A stretch of 64,000 nucleotides of DNA from NCBI GenBank assembly GCA_023404675.1, contig JAEYAW010000031.1, forward strand, positions 558,001 through 622,000, in the 5' to 3' direction. The stretch comes from Pseudomonadota bacterium (GTDB lineage: Bacteria > Pseudomonadota > Alphaproteobacteria > Rhizobiales > Xanthobacteraceae). The notes below the pieces were generated by a model that saw only the letters and a program-made list of their open reading frames with translations, was not told the origin of the DNA and did not search any database. Each line of letters opens with the position of its first letter. Within the stretch, counting starts at the first letter, position 1. The position numbers were made by a program, and so were the translations under genes. Of the stretch, positions 44,227-53,698 are shown piece after piece.

Positions 44227-44345
44227 GCTTACGCAGCCGCAGCATATGGGATATCCTTCCCGACTGGCTCGGCTTTTGCTTCTGATAATCTCCGTCTCGG
44301 CATTTGCCATGTTTTACAGTAGAGTTTGACGCGAAATTCGGCGAA

Positions 44346-45929
44346 ATGGACGGATCGGTGCAACGGTCGCATCAGATTGATGCAGATGAAGTGATGGAGC
44401 GCGCGGCATCGCCGTCGCCCAATCCCCCTTCAGCCGGCAACAGTGACGCGCTGTTCTGGGGATCGCTGTTCCAGAATCTGAATCGCAGCGGTTCTTTTTT
44501 GCAGCTTCAGATCCGGCAGATGATCGTCACGGCGATCGAGGACGGCCGGTTGCCGCTGGGGACGCGGATGCCGTCGAGCCGCGATCTCGCGTCCATCCTG
44601 AAGGTCTCGCGCAACACCGTCGTCATCGCTTACGAGCAACTGGTCGATCAGAATTTCCTCCTGTCGCGCCAGCGCAGCGGCTTCTTCGTCGCCGGACTGC
44701 CGCGCACGCTGACGGAAAGCCATTCGAGCAGCGCGCGCGATGAGGACACGGACCTTGCGGCGTGCTGGCAGGGCCGGTTCGCGGTACAGCCTTCCGCCAA
44801 CCGCAACATCGTCAAGCCCGCCGACTGGCTGGCCCATCCCTACCCGTTCGTGTTCGGCCAATTCGATCCGGGCCTGTTTCCGACCAACGACTGGCGCGAA
44901 AGCGCGCGCGCCGCGCTCAGTGTCTCGGAAATCAACAACTGGGCGCGCGACCTGATCGACGGCGACGATCCCGCGCTGATCGAGCAGTTGCAGCTTCAGG
45001 TGTTGCCGCGCCGGGGCATCCGCGCCCGGCCCGACGAGATCATGATGACGATCGGCGCGCAGCATGCGCTGTATCTGCTGGCGACGCTGTTCATCCGTCC
45101 GACCACCACCATCGGCATCGAGGATCCCGGCTATCCCGATGCGCGTAACATCTTCCGTCTGCTGACGCCGAACGTCGTGCCGCTTCATGTCGATGCCGAC
45201 GGTCTGGTGCCGGACGCCGCGCTCGAACAATGCGACATCGTCTATGTCACGCCGAGCCACCAGTGCCCGACCTCGGTCGCCATGCCGCTCGCGCGGCGGA
45301 AGGCCCTGCTGCGTGCCGCGAAAAGTGCCGGCTCGCTGCTGATCGAGGACGACTATGAGAGCGGACTGCTGCCGGAGGGCAGCGAGATTCCGCCGCTGAT
45401 GAGCCTCGACCGCGATCAGAACGTGCTCTATGTCGGCAGCCTCTCCAAGGCGCTCGCGCCGGGGCTGCGGCTGGGCTACGTGGTCGCGCCCGCCCCGGTG
45501 ATCCGCGAACTGCGCGCGCTGCGCCGCCTGATGCTGCGCCATCCGCCGCTGAACAACCAGCGGGTCGCGGCCCTCTTCATCGGTCTCGGCCACTATCGCA
45601 CTCACATGCAACAGGTGGCCCGCGTCCTGATGGAGCGCGCTCACATGCTGGATGAATTGCTGCCGCGCCATCTGACCGGCTGCAACTGGTCGCGCGGCGC
45701 GGGCAGCGCCCATTACTGGATCACCTGCGCGCGAGGCGTGGACACGACAAAACTGGCGGACGCCGCGCTGGCGGAAGGCGTCGTGATCGAACCCGGCGCG
45801 GTGTTCTCGATGGACGAACAGGCGACCCGCAATGCCTTCCGCCTCGGCTTCACCTCGATCAAGACCGATCGCATCGAGGCCGGCATCCAGCGGCTCGGCG
45901 CGGTGATCGCGCGGGCCAGCCGGGGCTGA
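44346..45929 (+). CDS. MocR-type regulator: GntR winged helix fused to an aminotransferase-like domain
   Basis: 527 residues from the ATG at 44346; a TTG at 44304 or ATG at 44394 are alternatives. The winged helix is at about 50-115 (MPSSRDLASILKVSRNTVVIAYEQLVDQNF). The fold-type I aminotransferase domain follows, with the PLP lysine K368 in VGSLSKALAPGLRLGY. Such proteins sense an amino compound through PLP. Divergent from the amidohydrolase operon by 207 bases, it is the likely regulator of that operon. Confidence 0.92.
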   Translation: MDGSVQRSHQIDADEVMERAASPSPNPPSAGNSDALFWGSLFQNLNRSGSFLQLQIRQMIVTAIEDGRLPLGTRMPSSRDLASILKVSRNTVVIAYEQLVDQNFLLSRQRSGFFVAGLPRTLTESHSSSARDEDTDLAACWQGRFAVQPSANRNIVKPADWLAHPYPFVFGQFDPGLFPTNDWRESARAALSVSEINNWARDLIDGDDPALIEQLQLQVLPRRGIRARPDEIMMTIGAQHALYLLATLFIRPTTTIGIEDPGYPDARNIFRLLTPNVVPLHVDADGLVPDAALEQCDIVYVTPSHQCPTSVAMPLARRKALLRAAKSAGSLLIEDDYESGLLPEGSEIPPLMSLDRDQNVLYVGSLSKALAPGLRLGYVVAPAPVIRELRALRRLMLRHPPLNNQRVAALFIGLGHYRTHMQQVARVLMERAHMLDELLPRHLTGCNWSRGAGSAHYWITCARGVDTTKLADAALAEGVVIEPGAVFSMDEQATRNAFRLGFTSIKTDRIEAGIQRLGAVIARASRG

Positions 45930-45946
45930 AGCCCGCGTCGCGGCGA

Positions 45947-46768
45947 TCAGGCGATCTCGCTGACGCCCTTGGCCAGCGTCGTCAGGGCGATCACCGCGAG
46001 CATCACGATCGAGACGTTGCGGTGCAGCCGCTCGCTGCCGTGATGGAAACCAAGCGAGCCGAGCCATGTTCCGATCAGCAGCATCGGCGCGCTGAGCGCC
46101 GAGAGGATCAGCACCTCGGCGCTGATCAGGCCGAGCGGAATCATGCTGACCAGAGCCACCGCCGACACCACGAAGAAGAAGATCATCAGCGAGGCGCGAA
46201 CCGTCAGGCGGCCGAACGGCCCGGACATGTAATAGATCACCACCGGAGGGCCGGACATCGCGGCAAGACCGTTGAACAGCCCCGAGACGAAGCCGGTTGC
46301 GAGCGTCACCATCCGTCCCGGAATCTTCTCCAGCGCGAAGCCGCGCCCGAGCGTCGCGACCGCGATCACCAGCACGATCGCGATCACGATCCGTGCGATG
46401 GGCGCCGGCACCGCGCTCAGGGCAAAGGCGCCGATCGGCGATCCGACCGCCGCGCCGGCGCTCAGCCAGCCGAGCGAGGGCCAGTGGCATTGTTTCGATG
46501 CGGTCCGCCAGTCGAAGAAGCCGAGGAAGAACTGCAGCAAGACCGCAATCGGCACCGCATGCGCGGGCGCGATGAACTGCGACAGCAGCGGCACACCGGC
46601 CAGCGCGAAGCCGAAGCCGGTGAAACCGCGCAGCAATGCGGCAAAGAGCACGGACCCCAGCGTCCCGGCCACGATGATCGGGGTGAGGGACGGCGCCATC
46701 ACGGCGTCGCGCAGATTGCTGAGGATTTCGGCAAAGGTCATCGCGTGACGTTGAGCAAACCCGGCCAT
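45947..46768 (-). CDS. TauE/SafE family membrane permease
   Basis: 273 residues with about eight membrane segments. GFTGFGFALAGVPLLSQFIAPAHAVPIAVLLQFFLG and the paired GLFNGLAAMSGPPVVIYYMSG are the two repeated family motifs. TauE/SafE proteins have been linked to export or import of sulfonates and organic anions. It is convergent with the MocR gene, 17 bases apart. Start at 46768 chosen; an ATG at 46741 is also possible. Confidence 0.87.
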   Translation of the reverse strand: MAGFAQRHAMTFAEILSNLRDAVMAPSLTPIIVAGTLGSVLFAALLRGFTGFGFALAGVPLLSQFIAPAHAVPIAVLLQFFLGFFDWRTASKQCHWPSLGWLSAGAAVGSPIGAFALSAVPAPIARIVIAIVLVIAVATLGRGFALEKIPGRMVTLATGFVSGLFNGLAAMSGPPVVIYYMSGPFGRLTVRASLMIFFFVVSAVALVSMIPLGLISAEVLILSALSAPMLLIGTWLGSLGFHHGSERLHRNVSIVMLAVIALTTLAKGVSEIA

Positions 46769-46800
46769 CCTTCGAAAGGTCCAGCGTGGACAAGCCGTTG

Positions 46801-46860
46801 GGCCAGCCTGCCGCAGGGCTGGCCGCAGACCCCGCGCGATCTGGCTCTAATCAGAGCCTT
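46801..46860. promoter_or_regulatory. two short inverted repeats in the TauE-SnoaL divergent region
   Basis: GGCCAGCC (46801-46808) with GGCTGGCC (46817-46824), and GGCTCT (46845-46850) with AGAGCC (46855-46860). Neither has a T-run. They lie in the only control region for the SnoaL-like/oxidase pair and the TauE gene. Role unknown. Confidence 0.35.
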
Positions 46861-46967
46861 GCTTCACTGCGATGCTGCGATGGTCCCGTGACAGGCGTCG
46901 TTGAACATGCGCCACGGGTCCGGACGAGGATCACTCAAACTTCCGTCTTCGCCGAGACAAACACAGG

Positions 46968-47381
46968 ATGACGACAATGTCCGATCTCGATGCGCGCCGA
47001 ACGCAGCGCCTGGAGCAGATTTTCGCGGCCTTCAACCGCCACGACAAGGCCGGTGTCATGGCCTGCATGACTGACGATATCGTCTTCGACGCCGCGGCCG
47101 GCGACGAGATGTGCGGACGGCGCATCAAGGGGCAGGCCGATGTCGGCGCCGCCTTCGCGACGACCTTCGCCGACATGCCGGACGCATCGTGGGAATGCAC
47201 GCGCCATTCGGTGTTCGGCGACACGGGCCTCTCGGAATGGATTTTCCGCGCCACCCTGACCAGCGGCGACCGGATCGAGGCCGAGGGCTGCGACATCTTT
47301 TCGTTCAAGGGCGATCTGATCGCGACCAAGAGCGCTTTCCGCAAGGCGCGTCCCGTGCTTCCCGCCCCGGCGAAATCATAA
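46968..47381 (+). CDS. SnoaL-like (nuclear transport factor 2 fold) protein
   Basis: 137 residues with AGG just before the ATG. The NTF2-like pattern is plain: RRTQRLEQIFAAFNRHDKAGVMACMTDDIVFDAAAG at the N-terminus, the GRRIKGQADVGAAFATTFADMPDASWE block and the terminal sheet. Such small proteins act as isomerases, hydrolases or binding partners. It is 18 bases upstream of the FAD oxidase gene and is probably cotranscribed. Catalytic role not predictable. Confidence 0.8.
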   Translation: MTTMSDLDARRTQRLEQIFAAFNRHDKAGVMACMTDDIVFDAAAGDEMCGRRIKGQADVGAAFATTFADMPDASWECTRHSVFGDTGLSEWIFRATLTSGDRIEAEGCDIFSFKGDLIATKSAFRKARPVLPAPAKS

Positions 47382-47399
47382 CGCAGGAGCGCTCGCACC

Positions 47400-48785
47400 A
47401 TGAGTTCGGTTCTCACCAGCGCCGCCTACGATCCGCAATACGATCCGCTCGTCTCCGACGGTCCCGGCCGCAACCGCGACTACGCACCGACCTACTGGGT
47501 CGCGACCGCCGGCACGCCGCCACAGGACGACGGTCCGATCCTCTCGGACTGCGATGTCGATGTCGCCATCGTCGGCTCGGGCTATACGGGCCTCGCCTGC
47601 GCCATCTTCCTGGCGCGCGAACACGGCATCAAGGCCACGGTGCTCGAGGCGAACCGCGTGGCTTGGGGCTGCTCCACCCGCAATGGCGGGCAGGGTCAGA
47701 ATGCATCGGGACGCCTGAGCCGTTCGCAATGGATCGAGCGCTGGGGCCGCGACGTGGCGCTGCGCCTGCATGCCGAGATTCAGGACGGCTTCGAGACCTT
47801 CGAGGAACTGATCAACGCCTCCGAGATCGACTGCGAGCCGCAGCGCGGCGGACATCTCTACATCGCGCACCGCCAGCGCAACCTCGACAAGATCGCGGCC
47901 GAGTCGAAGGTCGCCAACGAGGTGTTCGGCTACAAGACCCGCGTCATGTCCGCCGATGAGCTGCGCAGCGACTATCTCAACGACGCCGAAGCCGTCGGCG
48001 CGGTGCACGAGCCGCTCGGCACCGGCGTGCATCCGGCCAAGCTCGCCTTCGGCTATCAGACCATGGCCCGCAAGCTCGGCGCGAAGATCCATCCCGCCAG
48101 CCCGGTGCAGAGCATCGAACAGCGCAATGGCGCGTTCCTGCTGCGCACGCCGGGCGGCACGGTCCGCGCCCGCGCGGTGGCGATCGCAACCGGCGCCTAC
48201 ACCGCCGGCGACATGACGCCGCAACTGCGCGGCCGCTGCATGCCGATCCTGTCCAACTCGATCGTCACACGGCCGCTGACCCCGGCCGAACTCGATGCGA
48301 CCGCCTTCAAGACCACGCAGGTCATCACCGACACGCGCACGCTGCGCTTCTATTACCGCCGCCTGCCCGACAACCGCGTGCAGATCGGGAGCCGCAGCTC
48401 CGTGACCGGGGCGGACGCCGGCGCGCACCGCCACCTGCAACTGCTGATCGACGGCCTGCACCGCAAGTTTCCGGCGCTCGAAGGCATCGCCATCGATTAC
48501 TCGTGGTGGGGCTGGGTCGATGTCAGCCACGACATGATGCCACGCATCGTCAAGCCGAACCCGAACCAGAACCTGTTCTATGCGCTCGGCTACGGCGGCA
48601 ACGGCGTGTCCTATTCGGCGCAGGCCGGACGGCGCATGGCGCAGATGGTGGCGGGCCAGTCGTTCAAGGGACAGGACCTGCCGATCTTCACCTCGCCCCT
48701 GCCCGGTCATCCCTTCGCGCCGTTCCGGCGCATCGGCCAGCGCATGCTCTATCGCTGGTATCACCTGCGCGACGAGGCGGCGTAA
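47400..48785 (+). CDS. FAD-dependent oxidoreductase (DAO family, PuuB/OrdL-like)
   Basis: 461 residues. The FAD site DVDVAIVGSGYTGLACAIFLAREHG is at about 51-75, followed by STRNGGQGQNASG, the block characteristic of gamma-glutamylputrescine oxidase-like enzymes. The C-terminal YALGYGGNGVSYSAQAGRRMAQMV completes the DAO fold. These enzymes oxidise secondary or primary amines to aldehydes or imines with oxygen. No other puu genes are nearby, so the substrate is open. It is convergent with putA. Confidence 0.87.
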   Translation: MSSVLTSAAYDPQYDPLVSDGPGRNRDYAPTYWVATAGTPPQDDGPILSDCDVDVAIVGSGYTGLACAIFLAREHGIKATVLEANRVAWGCSTRNGGQGQNASGRLSRSQWIERWGRDVALRLHAEIQDGFETFEELINASEIDCEPQRGGHLYIAHRQRNLDKIAAESKVANEVFGYKTRVMSADELRSDYLNDAEAVGAVHEPLGTGVHPAKLAFGYQTMARKLGAKIHPASPVQSIEQRNGAFLLRTPGGTVRARAVAIATGAYTAGDMTPQLRGRCMPILSNSIVTRPLTPAELDATAFKTTQVITDTRTLRFYYRRLPDNRVQIGSRSSVTGADAGAHRHLQLLIDGLHRKFPALEGIAIDYSWWGWVDVSHDMMPRIVKPNPNQNLFYALGYGGNGVSYSAQAGRRMAQMVAGQSFKGQDLPIFTSPLPGHPFAPFRRIGQRMLYRWYHLRDEAA

Positions 48786-48797
48786 GCCGTCTCGCGA

Positions 48798-51700
48798 TCA
48801 CGCCAGCGCGAGCAGGCTGGCATTGCCGCCTGCCGCCGCGGTGTTGATCGAGATCGTGACCTCCTCAAGCAGCCAGACGAGATCATAAGGCTCCTCTGCT
48901 GCCGCCAGTTCGTCAGAAGTTGCGGCATGCAGCGTGACCAGCGGTCCCGGCAGCGCCGCGACGCGCTCTCCGACGTCGCGCACCCGCGCCGCATCGCCCT
49001 CGACCAGCGCGGCGGCGAAAGGCCCGTCTTCGGCCCAGCGCGTGGTCCACCTCACTCTGTCGGCTACATCGGGCGGAAGTCCGTCCAGCGCCGAGCGCAG
49101 CCCCGATGCGGCATCGACCGTAACCGTGTTGCCGGTCGCCAACGCCGCCCCCACCTGACGATACAGCCCTGCCGCCGTGAGCGGCACCAGCAGCAGCCTT
49201 CCTCGCGCGTGCAATTCATGGCGATTGGTCTCGCCGACCGGGCCGGGCAATTCTTTGCGCCGCCCGAACTGCGACCGCCGCATGGCCGCCCTCGCCGATG
49301 CTGCGCTGTCCGCGTCGCCGCGCTGGTCGAGCCAGCGCGCAAAGCTCTCGGCCGCAGGCATGCTTGGCAACGCGTCGTTCCCCGACGACGGCGGCGCGTG
49401 CACCAGCCGTCGCAGATACAGCGGCCCCCCCGCCTTCGGCCCGGTGCCGGACAGTCCGCGGCCGCCGAACGGCTGCACACCGACCACCGCGCCGATGATG
49501 TTGCGGTTCACGTAAAGATTGCCCGCCGCAATGCGTGACGCGACATGGGCGATGGTCTCGTCGATGCGCGTGTGCAGGCCGAATGTCAGGCCATAGCCGG
49601 AGGCATTGATCGCATCGATCAGCCTGTCGAGATTCTCGCGGGCATAGCGCACCACGTGCAGCACCGGCCCGAACACCTCGCGCGTCAGTTCGGAGACGTC
49701 GTTCAGTTCGATCAGCGTCGGCGGAACGAAGGTGCCGAACCGCCCATCCTCATCGACATCGATCTGGGTCACGGCATGACCTGATGCGCGCATATGCTCG
49801 ACATGCTGGCTGATGATCCGCTGCGCCTGCGCCGAGATTACCGGCCCCACATCGGTTGCGAGCCGCAACGTCGGAGCCACGCGCAGCTCCTTCATCGCCC
49901 CTTTGAGCATGGCGAACACGCGCTCGGCGATCTCCTCCTGAAGACACAGCAGGCGCAGCGCCGAGCAGCGCTGCCCCGCGCTGTCGAATGCGGAGGCGAC
50001 GACATCCGCCACCACTTGCTCGGCCAGCGCCGAGGAATCCACGATCATGGCGTTCAGCCCGCCGGTTTCGGCAACCAGAACCGGCGGCTTGCCGTCCGCC
50101 ATCGTACGCGCCGCGAGTTGTTTCCGGATCAGCCGGGCGACCTCCGTCGAGCCGGTGAACAGCACGCCAGCGACCTCCGAAGCCGCGACCAGCGCCGCGC
50201 CGATCGCGCCGTCGCCCGGCAGCAGTTGCAGCGCATCGCGCGGAATGCCGGACGCGTGCAGGATACCGACACATTCGGCCGCGATCAGCGGCGTTTCCTC
50301 GGCGGGCTTGGCCAGAACCGGATTGCCCGCCGCCAGCGCCGCCGCGATCTGTCCGGCGAAGATCGCCAGTGGAAAATTCCATGGGCTGATGCACACGACC
50401 GGGCCAATGGCTTTCGCACCGGCGGGCATGGCTTCGGCCGCGCTCGCATAGTAGCGGAGAAAATCGATGGCCTCGCGCACCTCGCCGATGGCGTTGGCCG
50501 CAGTCTTGCCCGCCTCGCGCATGATCAGGCCGATCAGCACCGGCATGCGCTGCTGCACCGCATCGGCCGCCAGCCGCAGGCAGGCGGCGCGCCGGGTGAC
50601 CGGGACTTCGGACCATGAACTGGCGGCCGCAGCCCGCACCGCCTCGCACGCATCGGCTTCCTGCGCCTCGATCACCTCGCCGACCACATCGCGGTTGTCG
50701 CCGGGATCGACGACCGGGCGCGGCGCGGCGCTCGTCGGCGTCACAGCCATCGCGGGCGCGGCGCGCCACAGAATTTCCGCATCGGTCCTGAAGCGCTCGG
50801 TCAGATCGGCGAGCACCGTCTCGCTGCTCAGATCGAGCCCCGCCGAATTGCGGCGCTGGACGCCGTACAGTCCGGCCGGATCGGGAATCGCCGGGTGCGG
50901 CGCGCCGACCACCGGCATCGCCCGCACTTCGTCGGCCGGATCGCGCACCAGCTCTTCGATGGCGATGGCCGGATCGTTGATGCGGTTGACGAAGGACGAG
51001 TTCGCGCCGTTCTCCAGCAGCCGCCGCACCAGGTAGGCGAGCAGCGTCTCATGGGTGCCGACCGGCGCATAGACCCGGCACGGCCGGTCGAGGCGCGCCG
51101 GCCCGACCACCTCCTCGTAGAGCGGCTCGCCCATGCCGTGCAGGCATTGAAATTCATATTGACCGGGCCGAAAGGCAGAGCCCGCCAGATGATAGATCGT
51201 CGCCAGCGTCTGTGCGTTGTGGGTGGCGAACTGCGGAAACACCGCATCGCCTGCCGCCAGCAGCTTTCGCGCGCAGGCGATATAGGACAGGTCCGTATAG
51301 GCCTTGCGCGTGAACACCGGATAACTGGCGAGCCCTTCCACCTGCGCGCGCTTGATCTCGCTGTCCCAGTAAGCGCCCTTGACCAGCCGCAGCATGATGC
51401 GCCGGCGCGCACGCCGGGCCAGATCGATGATGAAATCCAGCACGAACGGACAGCGGCGCCCGTAGGCCTGCACGACGAAGCCGAGACCATCCCAGCCGGC
51501 AAGTGCGTCGTCGAAGCTCAGCTTTTCGAGCAGATCGAGCGACAGCTCAAGCCGGTCGGCCTCCTCGGCGTCAATGTTCAGGCCGATGTCGAACGCCTTG
51601 GCCTGCAGAGCCAGCGCGCGCAGGCGTGGCAGCAGTTCGGCCATCACCCGCCCGCGCTGCGCGCGGCTGTAGCGCGGATGCAGCGCCGAGAGCTTGATGG

Positions 51701-52475
51701 AAATCCCCGGCCCCGCGTGAATGCCCCGCCCCCCGGATGCCCGGCCGATGGCATCAATGGCGGTCTCATAGTCGGCGAAATAGCGGTCGGCATCGGCCTG
51801 CGTCAGCGCCGCTTCGCCCAGCATGTCGTAGGAATAGCAGAACCCCCGAGCCTCGTGTTTCTGCGCGTTCTTCAGGGCCTCGCCGATGGTCTCGCCGAGC
51901 ACGAACTGCTCGCCCATCATCCGCATCGCCAGATCGACGCCGCCGCGAATGACGGGCTCGCCGACGCGGGCGATCAGGCGCGTCAGTGCGCCCGCAAGAC
52001 CCGCCTCGCTGACGGTCGCCGTGAACTGCCCCGTCAGCACCAGCCCCCATGTGGCGGCGTTGACGAACAACGAGCGCCCGTGCCCGGCATGGGAGGCCCA
52101 GTCCCCCTTCGCGATCTTGTCACGGATCAGCGCGTCGCGGGTGGGCGCATCGGGAATCCGCAGCAGCGCCTCCGCAAGGCACATCAGCGCGACGCCCTCC
52201 TCGCTCGACAGCGAGTACTCGTGCACCAGCGCGGCGACGCCCGAGCCGGTGGACTTGCGCCGCAGCGCGCCTACCAGCTGCGTGGCGGTTGCGGCGATCC
52301 GCGCTTTCGTCGCGGCATCGAACGATGCGTCCGCGAGCAACGGCGGCACGCACTCCGTTTCCGGCCGTCGAGACGCCGATGTGATCGCTACCCGGAGCGG
52401 ACCCCGACCGGAAAGAGGACCGGCAAAACTACCTGCCCCGTCGGGCAGAAGCGGGAATGGACTGTCATCTGGCAT
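48798..52475 (-). CDS. putA: bifunctional proline dehydrogenase/L-glutamate gamma-semialdehyde dehydrogenase
   Basis: 1225 residues. Oxidises proline to glutamate in two steps, with FAD then NAD. The proline dehydrogenase barrel occupies about 150-480 (GPGISIKLSALHPRYSRAQ, FVLDFIIDLARRARRRIMLRLVKGAYWDSEIK). The aldehyde dehydrogenase part at about 560-1010 holds the catalytic Glu in VAETGGLNAMIVD and Cys in FDSAGQRCSALRLLC. An extra C-terminal domain follows. The N-terminus lacks the ribbon-helix-helix DNA-binding domain of PutA autorepressors, matching the long form without RHH. Regulation by a separate factor is therefore expected; the adjacent AraC protein is a candidate. Confidence 0.95.
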   Translation of the reverse strand: MPDDSPFPLLPDGAGSFAGPLSGRGPLRVAITSASRRPETECVPPLLADASFDAATKARIAATATQLVGALRRKSTGSGVAALVHEYSLSSEEGVALMCLAEALLRIPDAPTRDALIRDKIAKGDWASHAGHGRSLFVNAATWGLVLTGQFTATVSEAGLAGALTRLIARVGEPVIRGGVDLAMRMMGEQFVLGETIGEALKNAQKHEARGFCYSYDMLGEAALTQADADRYFADYETAIDAIGRASGGRGIHAGPGISIKLSALHPRYSRAQRGRVMAELLPRLRALALQAKAFDIGLNIDAEEADRLELSLDLLEKLSFDDALAGWDGLGFVVQAYGRRCPFVLDFIIDLARRARRRIMLRLVKGAYWDSEIKRAQVEGLASYPVFTRKAYTDLSYIACARKLLAAGDAVFPQFATHNAQTLATIYHLAGSAFRPGQYEFQCLHGMGEPLYEEVVGPARLDRPCRVYAPVGTHETLLAYLVRRLLENGANSSFVNRINDPAIAIEELVRDPADEVRAMPVVGAPHPAIPDPAGLYGVQRRNSAGLDLSSETVLADLTERFRTDAEILWRAAPAMAVTPTSAAPRPVVDPGDNRDVVGEVIEAQEADACEAVRAAAASSWSEVPVTRRAACLRLAADAVQQRMPVLIGLIMREAGKTAANAIGEVREAIDFLRYYASAAEAMPAGAKAIGPVVCISPWNFPLAIFAGQIAAALAAGNPVLAKPAEETPLIAAECVGILHASGIPRDALQLLPGDGAIGAALVAASEVAGVLFTGSTEVARLIRKQLAARTMADGKPPVLVAETGGLNAMIVDSSALAEQVVADVVASAFDSAGQRCSALRLLCLQEEIAERVFAMLKGAMKELRVAPTLRLATDVGPVISAQAQRIISQHVEHMRASGHAVTQIDVDEDGRFGTFVPPTLIELNDVSELTREVFGPVLHVVRYARENLDRLIDAINASGYGLTFGLHTRIDETIAHVASRIAAGNLYVNRNIIGAVVGVQPFGGRGLSGTGPKAGGPLYLRRLVHAPPSSGNDALPSMPAAESFARWLDQRGDADSAASARAAMRRSQFGRRKELPGPVGETNRHELHARGRLLLVPLTAAGLYRQVGAALATGNTVTVDAASGLRSALDGLPPDVADRVRWTTRWAEDGPFAAALVEGDAARVRDVGERVAALPGPLVTLHAATSDELAAAEEPYDLVWLLEEVTISINTAAAGGNASLLALA

Positions 52476-52602
52476 ATGCGGCCGCCGCTCACGGAGCGCC
52501 CCTTTTAGGCTGATCTGCCGGACTATAGCGTCGCGCAGGCCGATCCCAACCTCTCTCTCGAGAAGTCATCACAAGAGAACGGCGACGGATCCGATTCCAG
52601 CG

Positions 52603-53556
52603 CTATTCGCGAACGTTGCGCCGCCATGCCGCTGGCGTGCTGCCCGTCAGCCGGCTGAAGGCGCGCGTCAGGTGGCTCTGGTCGGCGAAGCCGCAGAACA
52701 GGGCGATGTTGCTGATCGGCTCGCGCGTGGTGCGCAGCAGATGCTTCGCCGTTTCGACGCGCTGGTTCACCAGCCACTGATGCGGCGGCACGCCGATCGT
52801 CCGCTTGAAGGCCCGGGCGAAGTGCGTCGGCGACATCGCGCACGCCTCGCTCAGTTCGCGGATGGTCAGATCGCCGCGCAGCTGATCGCCCAGCATCTCC
52901 TTCACCCGCTTTTCCTGCCACGGCGCAAGCCCGCCGCGCGGGGGCTCGCGGCGCAGGCTGAGTCCGCCATAACGCTGCGCGATATGCAGACGCATCGCCG
53001 CGAACATGTGCCCGACGAACAACGCGCTCGCCTCCTCGGGTCGACGCAGCGCCGGCATCAGCGCCTGCGCAAGATGAAAGAACTCCGGATCCGGGCTCTG
53101 CTCGGAGAAAATCTCGCGCAGATCGGAGAGTTTCGGCTGGCCGGTCTCGTAGGTCAGCTCATCCAGCGATGCGCGCGGCAGAAAAAAATGCAGCGAGTGA
53201 AACGGCTGCTGAAGATCGGCCACCCATGGTGCCTGCAGGTCGAAAAGATGCAGACCGCCCGCATGCAGCGGCGTGCGGGCTGCGAAGGAGGCTTCACGGA
53301 AGAGATCCGTCGCGCCGGCGTCGCGAAGCTGGGCGATGACCAGATAGGACTCGCCGACCGGCGTGGGTACCGTGAGACCGAGCCCCGGCGTGTCGCGCCG
53401 GTAGGTCGCGACCGACAGGTCCGCCTTGTTGAGCTGGCGTGTCGTCAGGTGCCACGCCTCATCGATCTGGTCCGCCTCGGCCATGTAGGGGCTGGTCTTG
53501 CCGGTCGGCGCCAGTTCGTTGCTTAGCTGGACAGACTGCAGCACAATGAAACCCAT
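52603..53556 (-). CDS. AraC family transcriptional regulator
   Basis: 317 residues. The C-terminal two-helix-turn-helix domain at about 215-317 reads RELSEACAMSPTHFARAFKRTIGVPPHQWLVNQRVETAKHLL and ISNIALFCGFADQSHLTRAFSRLTGSTPAAWRRN. The N-terminal ligand part is not recognisable in detail but includes LHFFLPRASLDEL. It lies between putA (same strand, 127 bases downstream) and a divergent membrane gene. A 10-bp inverted repeat is in its upstream region. Confidence 0.9.
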   Translation of the reverse strand: MGFIVLQSVQLSNELAPTGKTSPYMAEADQIDEAWHLTTRQLNKADLSVATYRRDTPGLGLTVPTPVGESYLVIAQLRDAGATDLFREASFAARTPLHAGGLHLFDLQAPWVADLQQPFHSLHFFLPRASLDELTYETGQPKLSDLREIFSEQSPDPEFFHLAQALMPALRRPEEASALFVGHMFAAMRLHIAQRYGGLSLRREPPRGGLAPWQEKRVKEMLGDQLRGDLTIRELSEACAMSPTHFARAFKRTIGVPPHQWLVNQRVETAKHLLRTTREPISNIALFCGFADQSHLTRAFSRLTGSTPAAWRRNVRE

Positions 53557-53586
53557 TAGCTTGGGACGATCATATCATTCAATTTC

Positions 53587-53644
53587 CGCCGAGGATGTTC
53601 AAGACGCTTTCCGGGCTGCCATGCTTGTTTCAGTATCCTCGGCG
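53587..53644. promoter_or_regulatory. widely spaced inverted repeat upstream of the AraC gene
   Basis: CGCCGAGGAT (53587-53596) and its exact complement ATCCTCGGCG (53635-53644), 38 bases apart, in the 142-base region between the AraC gene and the divergent membrane gene. Could be paired operator half-sites for looping or an RNA hairpin. The repeat is exact; the role is inferred. Confidence 0.5.
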
Positions 53645-53698
53645 CGGCCTCCACGCTGGAAAACGCCGGTTCGACTGATCCATTTCCGAGTACCAAAG

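Noticed and set aside
46801..46860. Inverted repeats as Rho-independent terminators
   Set aside because: No T-run follows on either strand and the location is between two divergent starts.
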